A stretch of 64,000 nt of DNA from BRH-c54 sp036567945 (GTDB taxonomy: Bacteria; Bacteroidota; Bacteroidia; Flavobacteriales_E; Vicingaceae). The stretch covers positions 7,909 through 71,908 of the forward strand of contig DATCTM010000049.1 in NCBI GenBank assembly GCA_036567945.1, read 5' to 3'. The stretch's first letter is position 1. Each line of letters begins with the position of its first letter. A model generated the notes under the pieces. That model worked only from the letters and a program-made list of their open reading frames with translations, did not search any database and was not told the DNA's origin. Positions 51,380-60,593 of this stretch are shown one piece after another. A program made the translations under genes and the position numbers.

Positions 51380-52150
51380 TTATTTATGGAATATTCCATA
51401 AACTGCAGATCCACTACCTGTCATTGATGCATAAATAGCACCTCGTTTATATAAAGCTAATTTTGTTTGTTCTATTATTTTATATTTTGAAAATATAGAA
51501 GCTTCAAAATCATTTTTGATTACGTTTTTCCAATAATCGATAGGCAATTTCAATTGTTCTCTCAAATCCATGTCTCTTTTTCTAATTTTAATTCCATCGT
51601 AGGCTTCTTTTGTTGATACATGAATATTCGGAAATACCACTTCAATTTTATAATTGTCTAAATTTAAATTAATATCTTTAAATTCATCTCCTTTATTATA
51701 TGCATAAACAGATTTATTTCTAATAAAAAAAGCACAATCGCTTCCTAATTTTTGAGCATAAGCAATTAATTTTTCTTCAGAAAGATTCAAATTAAATAAA
51801 GCATTTAATAATTTTAAAGTAAATGCTGCATCTGAAGAACCACCACCTAATCCTGCACCTATAGGAATTACTTTATGCAAATGAATTTTAACACTTGGAA
51901 TATTGAAATCTGCTTTTAACAATTGGTAAGCTTTAACACATAAATTTTCATTATTATTTCCGGGAATTACTATTCCTGATGATGAAAACAATACTTCATT
52001 ATTATCGTTGTCAGTATTAAGAACAATTTCTAAAATATCTTTGAGATGAAAAATAGGATAAAAGGTACTTTCTATATTATGGAAACCATCTTGTCTTTTT
52101 TCAACAACACTGAGTCCTATATTTATTTTTGCATTAGGAAAAACTATCAT
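51380..52150 (-). CDS. ispE: 4-diphosphocytidyl-2-C-methyl-D-erythritol kinase
   Basis: GHMP kinase of the MEP pathway of isoprenoid synthesis. About 256 residues from MIVFPNAKINIGLSVVEKR; an ATG ten codons upstream would add an atypical hydrophobic tail. Features are PNAKINIGL at the N terminus, the ATP-binding GHMP motif IPIGAGLGGGSSDAAFTLKLL (about 88-108), GSDCAFFI, and the C-terminal GAIYASMTGSGSAVYGIF. Lies downstream of the large T9SS gene on the same strand, separated from it by a strong hairpin, so it has its own promoter or reads through. Confidence 0.95.
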   Translation of the reverse strand: MIVFPNAKINIGLSVVEKRQDGFHNIESTFYPIFHLKDILEIVLNTDNDNNEVLFSSSGIVIPGNNNENLCVKAYQLLKADFNIPSVKIHLHKVIPIGAGLGGGSSDAAFTLKLLNALFNLNLSEEKLIAYAQKLGSDCAFFIRNKSVYAYNKGDEFKDINLNLDNYKIEVVFPNIHVSTKEAYDGIKIRKRDMDLREQLKLPIDYWKNVIKNDFEASIFSKYKIIEQTKLALYKRGAIYASMTGSGSAVYGIFHK

Positions 52151-52178
52151 AAGTAATAAATAATTAATGCTTATAAAC

Positions 52179-52212
52179 AAAGAAGCGATTGTTATATAAC
52201 AATCGCTTCTTT
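52179..52212. terminator. Terminator after the beta-propeller T9SS gene
   Basis: Perfect palindrome of 34 bases, AAAGAAGCGATTGTTAT followed by its complement, ending in a T-rich stretch on both strands. It lies between the stop of the minus-strand T9SS gene (52236) and the start of ispE. Confidence 0.8.
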
Positions 52213-52235
52213 AATGTTTATGTTTTCAAATATAA

Positions 52236-55193
52236 TTATCTGTTTACAATAAACTTAGTTACTTTTTGAGCTTTATCTCCGTCTAATACCATAATATATG
52301 TGCCAATGCTTAATTCAGAAGCATCAAAATCAATTTTATGTGTTCCTTTTTGTAAGGTACCTAAATCAATTGTTTTAACAACTGCTCCGCTTAAGTTAAA
52401 TACTTTAACAACACCTCTTGTCGCAGCACTAACAGCAATATCAATTGTTCCATTGTAGCTAATTGGGTTTGGATATAATCCTAAACTAGCGACAAATGTA
52501 TTATTTAGGTTATTTGGAACTTCATCTATACCCACAGTATTTATAATTCTACTTCCTGAAGTATAGAAACCACCTCCATGAGTTCCTAAATAATATGTCT
52601 GTGAAAATGGTGAATTACCAAAAGCTGTACCCGGATTTTTATGTTGTTGTCTTACTTCAAATACAGGAACATGAGCCATTCCATTAGTATTTTCTGTATA
52701 CCATTCAACTTGAGCTCCTGTAGCAGCAGAAAAAGCATTATTAGTTGCCCAAACACCAAAGTCGGTACCTATTAAAACAACATTATTATCAGAATAATCA
52801 ATTTCAGCATCATAAACCGGCATTTTAGGTAAATAACCAAGAGCCGAAGAGCTAGTAGGTCCTTGAATGGCTGTAAACCCGCCTACTCCTGCAGCAGTTT
52901 CTGCTGTAGTAGTTCTGTAAACATGATTATTTATACCATAATTTCCAACTGTTGCTATTAAATTTTCTCCATTATTCGGATCTATAGCAATTCCTGTAAC
53001 AGTTCCACCTAATCCTGAAGCTATTAATGTTTTAGTTGTAATTAAGGTAGCCGTATTTCTAACATCTAATTGTGCATCAGTATTACCAAGAGCTAAACCA
53101 CTAATTCTATATACTTGTCCATTTGTATTCCCAATATACAAGTGATTTCCATCAGGTGAAAATTCTAGAGCTACTGCAGTACCAATATTAGTAGCAACCC
53201 TATGCCAATCATTAGATGCAGCATTAAGTCTTGTAGCATCCTTTGTTAAATGAACATGTCCTCCTCCAATATAAAATGCAAATCTAGATTGGTAATAATC
53301 CTGAAGTCTTAAGGTATCTCCCGGAAAGTAAGTTGTTGTAGTTGTAGGAGTATAGTATAAATCTTCACTATTAGTCAAACTTTGATAAACAATTTGTTGT
53401 CCTGCAGTTAAAGTAGTTGTATCTTGAAATACTACATTCACACTATCAATAGATAACGGATCATTAACAGATTCCCATAATCTAAATTTAGTATTGAATG
53501 GGTATTGAGTCCAACTATTTAATTCGCTATCAAAAAACCCACCTGCTTGACCTGGAGCTTGAGCTGATTGTCTTGTTACACTTCCATTTTGTGAACAAGA
53601 AAATGCAATTCCTCCACCAAAATCAGAAAAATCTGTTGCAAAACCATCTCCTCCTTGAATTTGAATCGTTCCTTTAGGGCTAACGGTACCTAATTGTCCA
53701 AAATCAAATAACTGAGTTCCATTATCTTGAGAACCTCCCATAAACCAACCATTTGAAGCCATAGCAACACTAAAAAATGTATTAACATTAAATCCTAAAT
53801 TCATATGCAACCAAGTTGCTCCACCATTAGTAGATCTAAACACACCACCATCTCCAATAACAAAAACAGTATTTGCATCTTTCCAATGCATAGAATGGTT
53901 ATCCGCATGAATATAATATGGCGTTGCAAATTCACTTAATACTGCTGCCTTTACCCAGTTCCCTCCTAATGGAGAAGAAGTTCTATTTAATGTAAATTCA
54001 TAAAATTGAATACCTCCTACTAATACTCTATCAGGGTTTGAAGGATCTACAGCAATAGCTTGATCCCAACCACCTTGGCCTCCGGTTCCACTTAATTGAA
54101 CAAATGGATCAATAGAAGGAACTCCTCCAGGAATAACTGTGGTCCACGTTGCTCCTTTATCTAAGCTAACTTCAAGCCCTCTTGATGGGTTTAACACTTG
54201 TGCTCCATTCGTAGAAACAATATACATCACATTTGGGTCTGAAGGAGCTATTGCCCCAGAAATTCTAGAACCTCCTGTAACATTTGTTATTGAAAACGAA
54301 TTAGGAGAACCATCAGGAGAAGTATAAATTTTACCACTATAACAAACTAACATAGAACCATCAGAAGCAATATCTATATCATTTACTAAGCTTGTTTCTG
54401 GAATATTAGGTCCAGGAATAACTACAGGGTTTGTCCATCCTGCTAAAGTTGATGGATAATTTCCAGATCCATCAGGGTCTGCATAAACTAATCCTGATGT
54501 CAATCCTAAATAAAGTCTGTTTCCTCTTGCCCCTATTGCATTAACTATAGATAAACTAACACTAGGTAGTGCAGGAACATTTCCATTCACCAAAATTGGC
54601 ACCACTTGTCCTGTTGAAGGAACATATTCATATAATCCATTACCTGGAAACCCTGGCGAACCTAAACCGGTTCCTGTAGGTGATTCAAATGCACTACCTG
54701 TACCAAAAAATATTCTGCCATTATCAGTTTGAGTAATACAAGAAACAGATAAATTATCTCCTAAAGGGTGTACATTAGTCCACGTATTACCATTATTATA
54801 AGAAACGTGTAAACCTCCGGCAACACTACCTGCATAAACGATATTAGAATTAAATCTATCAACCCATATAGCTCTACCTCTACCACCAACATTGTCTGGT
54901 CCCATTTGTTCCCAAACCATTCCTAAAGATTTGTTTTGTTTCATAGCAGCTAGTTTCATCACCTCATTTCTTGCTGCTTGATAGTCACTATACTCCACTT
55001 TCCCTGTTTGAGGATTGGCTCTTAACATATTAAGATACTCATTTATTTTTTCAGGACCAGAAGAAGTTTCTGATTTACCGTACTCTAAAGGAGTATACAA
55101 ACTTTTAACCTCTTTATTAGAGTTAACGTAAGTTAATCCGGCTGTAAGACCTACAACGGCCAATGATCCAACAATAATAGTTTTAATATTCAT
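52236..55193 (-). CDS. T9SS type-A secreted beta-propeller protein
   Basis: 985 residues. Signal/anchor at the N terminus (about 4-23, TIIVGSLAVVGLTAGLTYV). The body is a sortilin/VPS10- or BNR-like beta-propeller: repeats with the Asp-box-like pattern such as VSYNNGNTWTNVHP, SLDKGATWTTVIPGG and RSTNGGATWLHMN, with others such as FSPDGNHLYIGNTNGQVYRI. The last about 75 residues are a type-A T9SS sorting domain (LGLYPNPISYNGTIDI, VKVFNLSGAVVKTIDLG, GTHKIDFDASELSIGTYIMVL, KVTKFIVNR). No protease or hydrolase catalytic motif is obvious. A surface or secreted glycan- or protein-binding role is likely. Confidence 0.9.
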   Translation of the reverse strand: MNIKTIIVGSLAVVGLTAGLTYVNSNKEVKSLYTPLEYGKSETSSGPEKINEYLNMLRANPQTGKVEYSDYQAARNEVMKLAAMKQNKSLGMVWEQMGPDNVGGRGRAIWVDRFNSNIVYAGSVAGGLHVSYNNGNTWTNVHPLGDNLSVSCITQTDNGRIFFGTGSAFESPTGTGLGSPGFPGNGLYEYVPSTGQVVPILVNGNVPALPSVSLSIVNAIGARGNRLYLGLTSGLVYADPDGSGNYPSTLAGWTNPVVIPGPNIPETSLVNDIDIASDGSMLVCYSGKIYTSPDGSPNSFSITNVTGGSRISGAIAPSDPNVMYIVSTNGAQVLNPSRGLEVSLDKGATWTTVIPGGVPSIDPFVQLSGTGGQGGWDQAIAVDPSNPDRVLVGGIQFYEFTLNRTSSPLGGNWVKAAVLSEFATPYYIHADNHSMHWKDANTVFVIGDGGVFRSTNGGATWLHMNLGFNVNTFFSVAMASNGWFMGGSQDNGTQLFDFGQLGTVSPKGTIQIQGGDGFATDFSDFGGGIAFSCSQNGSVTRQSAQAPGQAGGFFDSELNSWTQYPFNTKFRLWESVNDPLSIDSVNVVFQDTTTLTAGQQIVYQSLTNSEDLYYTPTTTTTYFPGDTLRLQDYYQSRFAFYIGGGHVHLTKDATRLNAASNDWHRVATNIGTAVALEFSPDGNHLYIGNTNGQVYRISGLALGNTDAQLDVRNTATLITTKTLIASGLGGTVTGIAIDPNNGENLIATVGNYGINNHVYRTTTAETAAGVGGFTAIQGPTSSSALGYLPKMPVYDAEIDYSDNNVVLIGTDFGVWATNNAFSAATGAQVEWYTENTNGMAHVPVFEVRQQHKNPGTAFGNSPFSQTYYLGTHGGGFYTSGSRIINTVGIDEVPNNLNNTFVASLGLYPNPISYNGTIDIAVSAATRGVVKVFNLSGAVVKTIDLGTLQKGTHKIDFDASELSIGTYIMVLDGDKAQKVTKFIVNR

Positions 55194-55316
55194 CTGTAAT
55201 CTATTTAGTTTAATTTTATTCTATCTATTTATATTTCAAAACGGCTCACAAGATACGAATTTATTTTAAATTTTCACAAGTCTATTTAGTATAAAATCAT
55301 TGAAATTCTTTATTTC

Positions 55317-56213
55317 CTAAAACATGTGTTTTTCGGCATGATAAGAAGATCTAACCAAAGGACCGCTTTCTACATATCTAAACCCTAATTCCAACCCTAT
55401 CTCTTTATATTCAGCGAATTGTACTGGTGTAACAAATTCTTTAACAGGCAAATGTTTTGGCGTTGGTTGTAAATATTGTCCTAAAGTTAATATATCGCAA
55501 CCTACATTTACCAAATCTTGCATTGTTTCTATCACCTCTTCTCTGGTCTCGCCTAAGCCTAACATCACTCCGGATTTTGTTCTCATCCCTCCTTCCTTTA
55601 ATCTTTTAATTACTTCTAAACTTCTATCATACTTTGCTTGGATTCTTACTTCTCTTGTTAACCTTCTTACTGTTTCTAAATTATGTGAAACTATTTCTGG
55701 TGCTACATCTATTATTCTTTGTAAATTATCCCACTTTCCTTGAAAATCTGGAATTAACGTTTCCATAGTTGTTTGAGGACTAAATTCTCTAACTTTATTT
55801 ACTGTCTCCACCCAAATAATAGAACCACCATCTTTCAAATCATCTCTATCTACAGAAGTAATAACGCAATGCTTTACATTCATTAGTTTTACAGAATTAG
55901 CAACTCTTTCGGGCTCTTCAATATCTGCAGGTAATGGTCGTCCTGTTTTTACAGCACAAAAACCACAAGATCTGGTACATATATTTCCTAAAATCATAAA
56001 AGTTGCCGTTCCTGCTCCCCAACACTCACCCATATTAGGGCAATTTCCACTCTCGCAAATAGTGTGTAATTTATGTTCCGAAACTATTTGTCTTACCTTA
56101 GTATATTCATGACCTGTTGGTAACTTCACCTTTAACCAGCTCGGTTTTTTAATTTTACTAAATCCTACCGGTTTTTCTTCTTCTTTAATCATCTCTCCAT
56201 TTAATATTTTCAA
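55317..56213 (-). CDS. lipA: Lipoyl synthase
   Basis: Radical SAM enzyme that inserts two sulfur atoms into octanoyl groups on lipoyl domains of E2 and GcvH proteins. 298 residues. The auxiliary cluster cysteines are in CESGNCPNMGECW (Cys53, 58, 64), the radical SAM cysteines in CTRSCGFC (Cys79, 83, 86), and the conserved tail ends RSSYHAEKHMF with the RSSY serine. It lies 12 bases downstream of an outer-membrane-type gene and is probably co-transcribed with it. It supports the lipoylated pyruvate dehydrogenase complex whose E1 beta is also in the window. Confidence 0.97.
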   Translation of the reverse strand: MKILNGEMIKEEEKPVGFSKIKKPSWLKVKLPTGHEYTKVRQIVSEHKLHTICESGNCPNMGECWGAGTATFMILGNICTRSCGFCAVKTGRPLPADIEEPERVANSVKLMNVKHCVITSVDRDDLKDGGSIIWVETVNKVREFSPQTTMETLIPDFQGKWDNLQRIIDVAPEIVSHNLETVRRLTREVRIQAKYDRSLEVIKRLKEGGMRTKSGVMLGLGETREEVIETMQDLVNVGCDILTLGQYLQPTPKHLPVKEFVTPVQFAEYKEIGLELGFRYVESGPLVRSSYHAEKHMF

Positions 56214-56225
56214 TTCTTATACAAT

Positions 56226-56981
56226 TTAATTTGTGCTTTTAGAACCAAACGAAAAGGTTACATATAAATTTATAAGCCAATTTCTATTTAATTCATTTGC
56301 CATCATTGGCAACTCTTGTAAAAACAAATCTGCTTTTGCTCCAACTTCTAGAGCATTTAAATTTTCTGCTTCCCTAGCAGATTCAAAATTTAACCCTGCT
56401 TTTAAAAATATACCCGGAATAATTTTTCCTCCAAACAATCCTTTCATCGCAGGACCTTTTCCTACTATATCATTCTGCGTGTGTTTCTCAGGATTATATC
56501 TTTCAAATCTTGTGTCTATGGTTTCCAATTCTTCATTATAAAATAATACTTCTAAGTAAATTGGTTTGGCATAAGCCAAAGTTATTCCTGTATTATAAAT
56601 CATAGCTATTGCTATCCCCCTAACACTTTGTTTACTAATGAAAGTTTTATGATTCCCTACACTTCCTCTAAACAAAAACATGGTATTTAACTTTCCATAT
56701 ACATAGCCATTGGAGTTATCAAATAATGAAGTAAATGTCTTTATTTCTTTAGGATGTTTTAACCCAACTATTTCTCCTTCAAAAGTTCTTCTTGTAAAAC
56801 CTGATGTGTACATTCCATATCTGTAATTAAACCCCCAACCTGTTGTATGAATAATTAAACCATAAGCTTGTTCACTCTTATATACTGTTCTTGCTTCTTC
56901 AAAAATTGTTTCTTGAGCAGCTACTTTTGAAGCACCACAAAAAAACAAAGCAAGAATAACTATGTAAACAACATTTTTCAT
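56226..56981 (-). CDS. Predicted secreted or outer-membrane protein
   Basis: About 251 residues from MKNVVYIVILALFFCGASKVAAQ, a signal peptide; an upstream in-frame ATG adds a hydrophobic stretch and is less likely. The mature protein shows alternating strands suited to a beta-barrel (YGLIIHTTGWGFNYRYGMYTSG; IFLKAGLNFESAREAENLNALEVGAKADLFLQEL; WLINLYVTFSFGSKS). No known motif. It is directly upstream of lipA (12 bases). I recall this family beside lipA in Bacteroidota genomes, but I cannot assign a function. Confidence 0.7.
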   Translation of the reverse strand: MKNVVYIVILALFFCGASKVAAQETIFEEARTVYKSEQAYGLIIHTTGWGFNYRYGMYTSGFTRRTFEGEIVGLKHPKEIKTFTSLFDNSNGYVYGKLNTMFLFRGSVGNHKTFISKQSVRGIAIAMIYNTGITLAYAKPIYLEVLFYNEELETIDTRFERYNPEKHTQNDIVGKGPAMKGLFGGKIIPGIFLKAGLNFESAREAENLNALEVGAKADLFLQELPMMANELNRNWLINLYVTFSFGSKSTN

Positions 56982-57058
56982 ATACAATAGCAAAAATAAT
57001 AATAAATAATTTGTCAACTTTACAAGAAGTAGTTATTTTGCAAACACATTAGTTCATT

Positions 57059-57463
57059 ATGCCAACATCTAAAATTATATATAAAGGAGATTTAAGAACT
57101 GAAGCTGTTCATTTATACTCTAATAACAGAATCATTACTGACGCCCCTCTAGACAACCAAGGGAAAGCCGAAGCTTTTTCTCCCACAGATTTAGTTGCAA
57201 CTGCACTTGTTAGTTGCATGTTTACCATTATAGGAATCAAAGCTAGAGATAGCGGTTTTTCTATTGAAAATGCTTCAGCAACTGCAACAAAAATAATGAA
57301 CGATAAACCTAGAAAAATAAAAGAAATTATTATTGAGTTTGAGTTCACCAATCACAACTACTCTGACAAAGAAAAAAAATTGATTGAAAACTCAGCAAAA
57401 ACTTGTCCGGTGGCACTAAGTTTAGACAAAGACATCAAACAAACCTTAGTCTTTAATTTCTAA
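57059..57463 (+). CDS. OsmC family protein
   Basis: 134 residues. OsmC/Ohr fold, which reduces organic peroxides through two reactive cysteines: one in LVSCMFTIIGIKARDSGF (about 58) and one in KTCPVALSLDKDI (about 121), with FSPTDLVATAL preceding the first. Several OsmC-like proteins with this pattern are general thiol-dependent peroxidases. Its 3' end overlaps the convergent ytxJ-like gene by 18 bases. Next to a bacillithiol-linked redox gene, consistent with redox homeostasis. Confidence 0.92.
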   Translation: MPTSKIIYKGDLRTEAVHLYSNNRIITDAPLDNQGKAEAFSPTDLVATALVSCMFTIIGIKARDSGFSIENASATATKIMNDKPRKIKEIIIEFEFTNHNYSDKEKKLIENSAKTCPVALSLDKDIKQTLVFNF

Positions 57464-57799
57464 TATTTCTTTAACTTTACTTACAGAAATTGATCCGTGA
57501 GAAGCGTGATAAATACACTTATTGTTTTTTATAACGAGTAATTGTGGAGATTCATGTTGCACATCAAAATCTACTGCGATTTGATTAGAAATTTCTCTGT
57601 ACTTAATTAAGTCTAAATAATAAAGCGGTAGTTTATTTTCATCAATAACCCATGTTGTTGACATTTTAAGTTTTGCCATCATACTCACAGGGCATCTGGT
57701 ACTATGTTTAAACACAGCAACAGCAAGATAGCCTTCTTCATTTGAAGATGCTACCATATTATTATAATCAGAAAGTGTTTCGAGTTTGAGCCAGTTCAT
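57446..57799 (-). CDS. YtxJ-family bacillithiol-linked redox protein
   Basis: 117-residue thioredoxin-like protein with a single active-site cysteine in FKHSTRCPVSMMAK (about 31-44), and QLLVIKNNKCIYHASHG later. This matches the YtxJ family, annotated as bacillithiol system redox-active protein. It probably removes bacillithiol from protein thiols or works as a monothiol redoxin. A tiny lipoprotein gene lies 19 bases upstream on the same strand and is likely co-transcribed. Convergent and overlapping with the OsmC gene. Confidence 0.85.
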   Translation of the reverse strand: MNWLKLETLSDYNNMVASSNEEGYLAVAVFKHSTRCPVSMMAKLKMSTTWVIDENKLPLYYLDLIKYREISNQIAVDFDVQHESPQLLVIKNNKCIYHASHGSISVSKVKEILEIKD

Positions 57800-57818
57800 A
57801 GTTAGGACTAAACAAATA

Positions 57819-57947
57819 TTAAGCAGCTACTTTTGTAGTCTTAACATCTGTTTTTCCATAAGCAGGACAAGTACCATGACTTTTGCAAGAAGAATAAAGT
57901 AATGCTAATAGAAATAAAGAAGCTAGAGTTAATGCGATTTTTTTCAT
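57819..57947 (-). CDS. Small (42-residue) lipoprotein
   Basis: A short gene of 42 codons starting at 57947: MKKIALTLASLFLLALLYSS then Cys21, a signal peptide with a lipoprotein-type cleavage site. The mature part is KSHGTCPAYGKTDVKTTKVAA, with one more cysteine (27). Similar small lipoproteins with a Cys-Pro-Ala-Tyr motif occur in other Bacteroidota, as far as I recall. Function unknown. It sits directly upstream of the ytxJ-like gene. Confidence 0.7.
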   Translation of the reverse strand: MKKIALTLASLFLLALLYSSCKSHGTCPAYGKTDVKTTKVAA

Positions 57948-58065
57948 GCGAGTTTTCTTAATTTTGAGTTACAAACATAATAAAAATATTTTTACTTAGT
58001 TTTCTTTTTTATTAACAATTTTTCATTTTGAAAACATTCAAAACCTCTATAAACCAGAAAAATCA

Positions 58066-58731
58066 ATGACAAACATCCTATTAAGTAACTCGTGGAAAAA
58101 ATTATTATCAAGTGAAATTAAGGCTCCATATTTTACTGATTTACTGCAATTTTTAGCTGCTGAAAAGAAAAATCATCGTATTTTTCCTCCTGAAAAAGAA
58201 ATATTTAACGCTTTTAACCTTACACCTCTAGAAAAAATAAAAGTAGTAATCATTGGTCAAGACCCGTATCATGGTATTGGTCAGGCTCACGGACTTTGTT
58301 TTTCAGTAAATGATGGTGTAAAATTCCCTCCATCATTAAAAAATATTTTTAAAGAACTGCAAAATGATTTAGATATTCCTATACCCATTTCAGGCAATTT
58401 AACTCATTGGGCAGAACAAGGTGTTTTTTTACTTAACAACACCCTTACTGTTAGAGAAAAAACACCCACTTCTCATCAAAAAAAAGGTTGGGAAGAATTT
58501 ACTGATGCCGTTATAAAATTAATTTCCGAACAAAAGTCAGGGGTAGTTTTTTTACTTTGGGGTAGTTTTGCTCAATCAAAAGAAAATTTAATCGATACCT
58601 CTAAGCACCATATTTTAAAAGCAGCTCATCCTTCTCCTTTTTCTGCCCATAAAGGTTTTTTTGGGTGCAAACATTTCTCTACAACCAACAAAATTTTAAT
58701 AGAACAAGGCAAAAACCCTATTAACTTTTAA
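58066..58731 (+). CDS. ung: Uracil-DNA glycosylase
   Basis: Removes uracil from DNA, first step of base-excision repair. 221 residues, family 1. The catalytic water-activating motif GQDPYHG is at about 63-69, then GLCFSVNDGVKFPPSLKNIFKEL, the LLLNNTLTVR-type motif (VFLLNNTLTVREKTPTSHQKKGWEEFTDA), LLWGSFAQ and HPSPFSAHKGFFGCKHFSTTN near the end. Single gene, 28 bases before the BamA-like gene. Confidence 0.97.
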   Translation: MTNILLSNSWKKLLSSEIKAPYFTDLLQFLAAEKKNHRIFPPEKEIFNAFNLTPLEKIKVVIIGQDPYHGIGQAHGLCFSVNDGVKFPPSLKNIFKELQNDLDIPIPISGNLTHWAEQGVFLLNNTLTVREKTPTSHQKKGWEEFTDAVIKLISEQKSGVVFLLWGSFAQSKENLIDTSKHHILKAAHPSPFSAHKGFFGCKHFSTTNKILIEQGKNPINF

Positions 58732-58759
58732 ATTTACACCCTCATATCAAAAACAACAA

Positions 58760-60550
58760 ATGCAAAACAATCATTCTAATAACAATGATTTTATTTTTAG
58801 CCACTCTGATAAACAATGGTTCGTTGTTTTATTAGGTTGTTTATTACTTTTTACTTATTCAACTTCTTTTGCCCAAAACAAAAAAATTAAGGTAATTTTT
58901 AATGACACTATTCTTTCATCAAAACAACAAAAAGAACTTTTATCAACAAGCACAAATAGTAGTTTTATCAACCTTAACGCTGCTATTAAAAACATTACCA
59001 CACAACTTTACCAAAATGCTTACTTAACCGCACATATTGATAGCATTATTACAGACTCTACTACTTTTATGCTCCACTATCATTTAGGAAAACAAATTAA
59101 ATGGGCTAACCTTACCACCCAAACCATTGATGAAGGAATTTTAAGTAAAATTGGTTTTAGAGATAAAATATACAACAACAGACCTTTTAATCAAAATCAA
59201 TTAAAACGTTTTTTTGACAAAGTAATTTCTTTTTATGAAAATCATGGTTACCCTTTTGCCTCTATTCAATTAGATAGCGTCCAAATAACTGACTATAATC
59301 TTTCTGCCAATTTATCTATCAACAAAAACCAGCTGTATAAAATAGACAGTGTTGCCATAAAAGGAAATGCAACTGTTTCTGATGATTATATTAAAAACTA
59401 CATTCGTATTAATGATGAAGATATTTATAACGAGGAATTAATAAAGAAGATAAACACTCGAATTAAAGAAATTCCTTTTGTGGAAGAACAAAATCCCTCT
59501 AAGGTTATTTTTAATGAAGAAAGTGCCTACGTGTTGTTAGTACTTAAAAAGAAACAAGCCAACAGGTTTAATGGAATTTTGGGTATAGTACCTGATGAAA
59601 CTGGAAAAGTTAGGCTAAATGGAGATGTAAAACTAAACTTAATGAATTCATTTAAGCGTGGAGAAGAAATTTCATTCAATTGGAGAGCCATGCAAAACAA
59701 TTCACAAGATTTAAAACTCAGTACAGCTTATCCTTTTTTATTCAATAGCCCTTTTGGAGCCGAATACCAACTTAATTTATACAAAAGAGATAGCACTTAT
59801 ATTGATGTCTTTAATAAAATTGGAGTTAGATATATTCTGAAAGGAAATAATTATTTTAATGTATTCTATCACAATAAAAGTTCTAGTCTATTATCTCAAA
59901 AAGGTTTTGAAACTCTTACCGTTTTACCCGATTTTGCTGACGTTTCTACTCAACTTTACGGAATTGGGATTGTTTATGACCAACTAGATTATATCCATAA
60001 CCCTAGAAGAGGTTTTAGTATAAATGCAAATGGTTCGTTGGGAAATAAAAAAATCACAAAAAACCCTCAACTCAACGAACAACTTTATGAAGATGTAAAC
60101 TTAAAAACCAACCTATATACCGTTCAAGCAAATTTAGCACTATATATCCCAATAAAAAAGAGAAGCGTTATTAAATTAGGTACTCAAAACGGATATACTT
60201 ACAATGAAAATTTATTCGATAATGAAATGCTAAGAATTGGAGGACTGCATACCTTAAGAGGTGTTGATGAAGAATCTATATTCGCATCTTTTTATAGTAT
60301 ACAAACAGTAGAATATCGATTTATTTTAGAACAAAATTCATTTTTATATTTGTTTACAGATGGTGCATTTTGGGAGAAAAGAACTGCTAATGCCTATACC
60401 CTAGACAGACCTTATAGTTTTGGTGTAGGGATGAATTTTGAAACCAATGCCGGAATATTTTCTATAAGTTATGCTGTGGGCAAACAATTCGACAATCCTA
60501 TTCAGTTTAGGTCAGCAAAAATTCACTTTGGATTTATCAACTTTTTTTAA
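58760..60550 (+). CDS. BamA/TamA-like outer-membrane protein
   Basis: 596 residues. A short polar N-terminal tail precedes the signal segment (about 20-39, WFVVLLGCLLLFTYSTSFAQ). The middle holds POTRA-like segments (about 95-265; RFFDKVISFYENHGYPFASIQLDSVQI; IDSVAIKGNATVSDDYIKNYIRI). The C-terminal half is a 16-strand Omp85 barrel (GIGIVYDQLDYIHNPRRGFSINANGSLG; IGGLHTLRGVDEESIFASFYS) ending in Phe (HFGFINFF). It is smaller than canonical BamA and likely a TamA-like or accessory Omp85 protein. Substrate unknown. Confidence 0.85.
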   Translation: MQNNHSNNNDFIFSHSDKQWFVVLLGCLLLFTYSTSFAQNKKIKVIFNDTILSSKQQKELLSTSTNSSFINLNAAIKNITTQLYQNAYLTAHIDSIITDSTTFMLHYHLGKQIKWANLTTQTIDEGILSKIGFRDKIYNNRPFNQNQLKRFFDKVISFYENHGYPFASIQLDSVQITDYNLSANLSINKNQLYKIDSVAIKGNATVSDDYIKNYIRINDEDIYNEELIKKINTRIKEIPFVEEQNPSKVIFNEESAYVLLVLKKKQANRFNGILGIVPDETGKVRLNGDVKLNLMNSFKRGEEISFNWRAMQNNSQDLKLSTAYPFLFNSPFGAEYQLNLYKRDSTYIDVFNKIGVRYILKGNNYFNVFYHNKSSSLLSQKGFETLTVLPDFADVSTQLYGIGIVYDQLDYIHNPRRGFSINANGSLGNKKITKNPQLNEQLYEDVNLKTNLYTVQANLALYIPIKKRSVIKLGTQNGYTYNENLFDNEMLRIGGLHTLRGVDEESIFASFYSIQTVEYRFILEQNSFLYLFTDGAFWEKRTANAYTLDRPYSFGVGMNFETNAGIFSISYAVGKQFDNPIQFRSAKIHFGFINFF

Positions 60551-60593
60551 TGATTAAATTGTTAATTTTGTTGTCCTAACTATTATAACTGTT

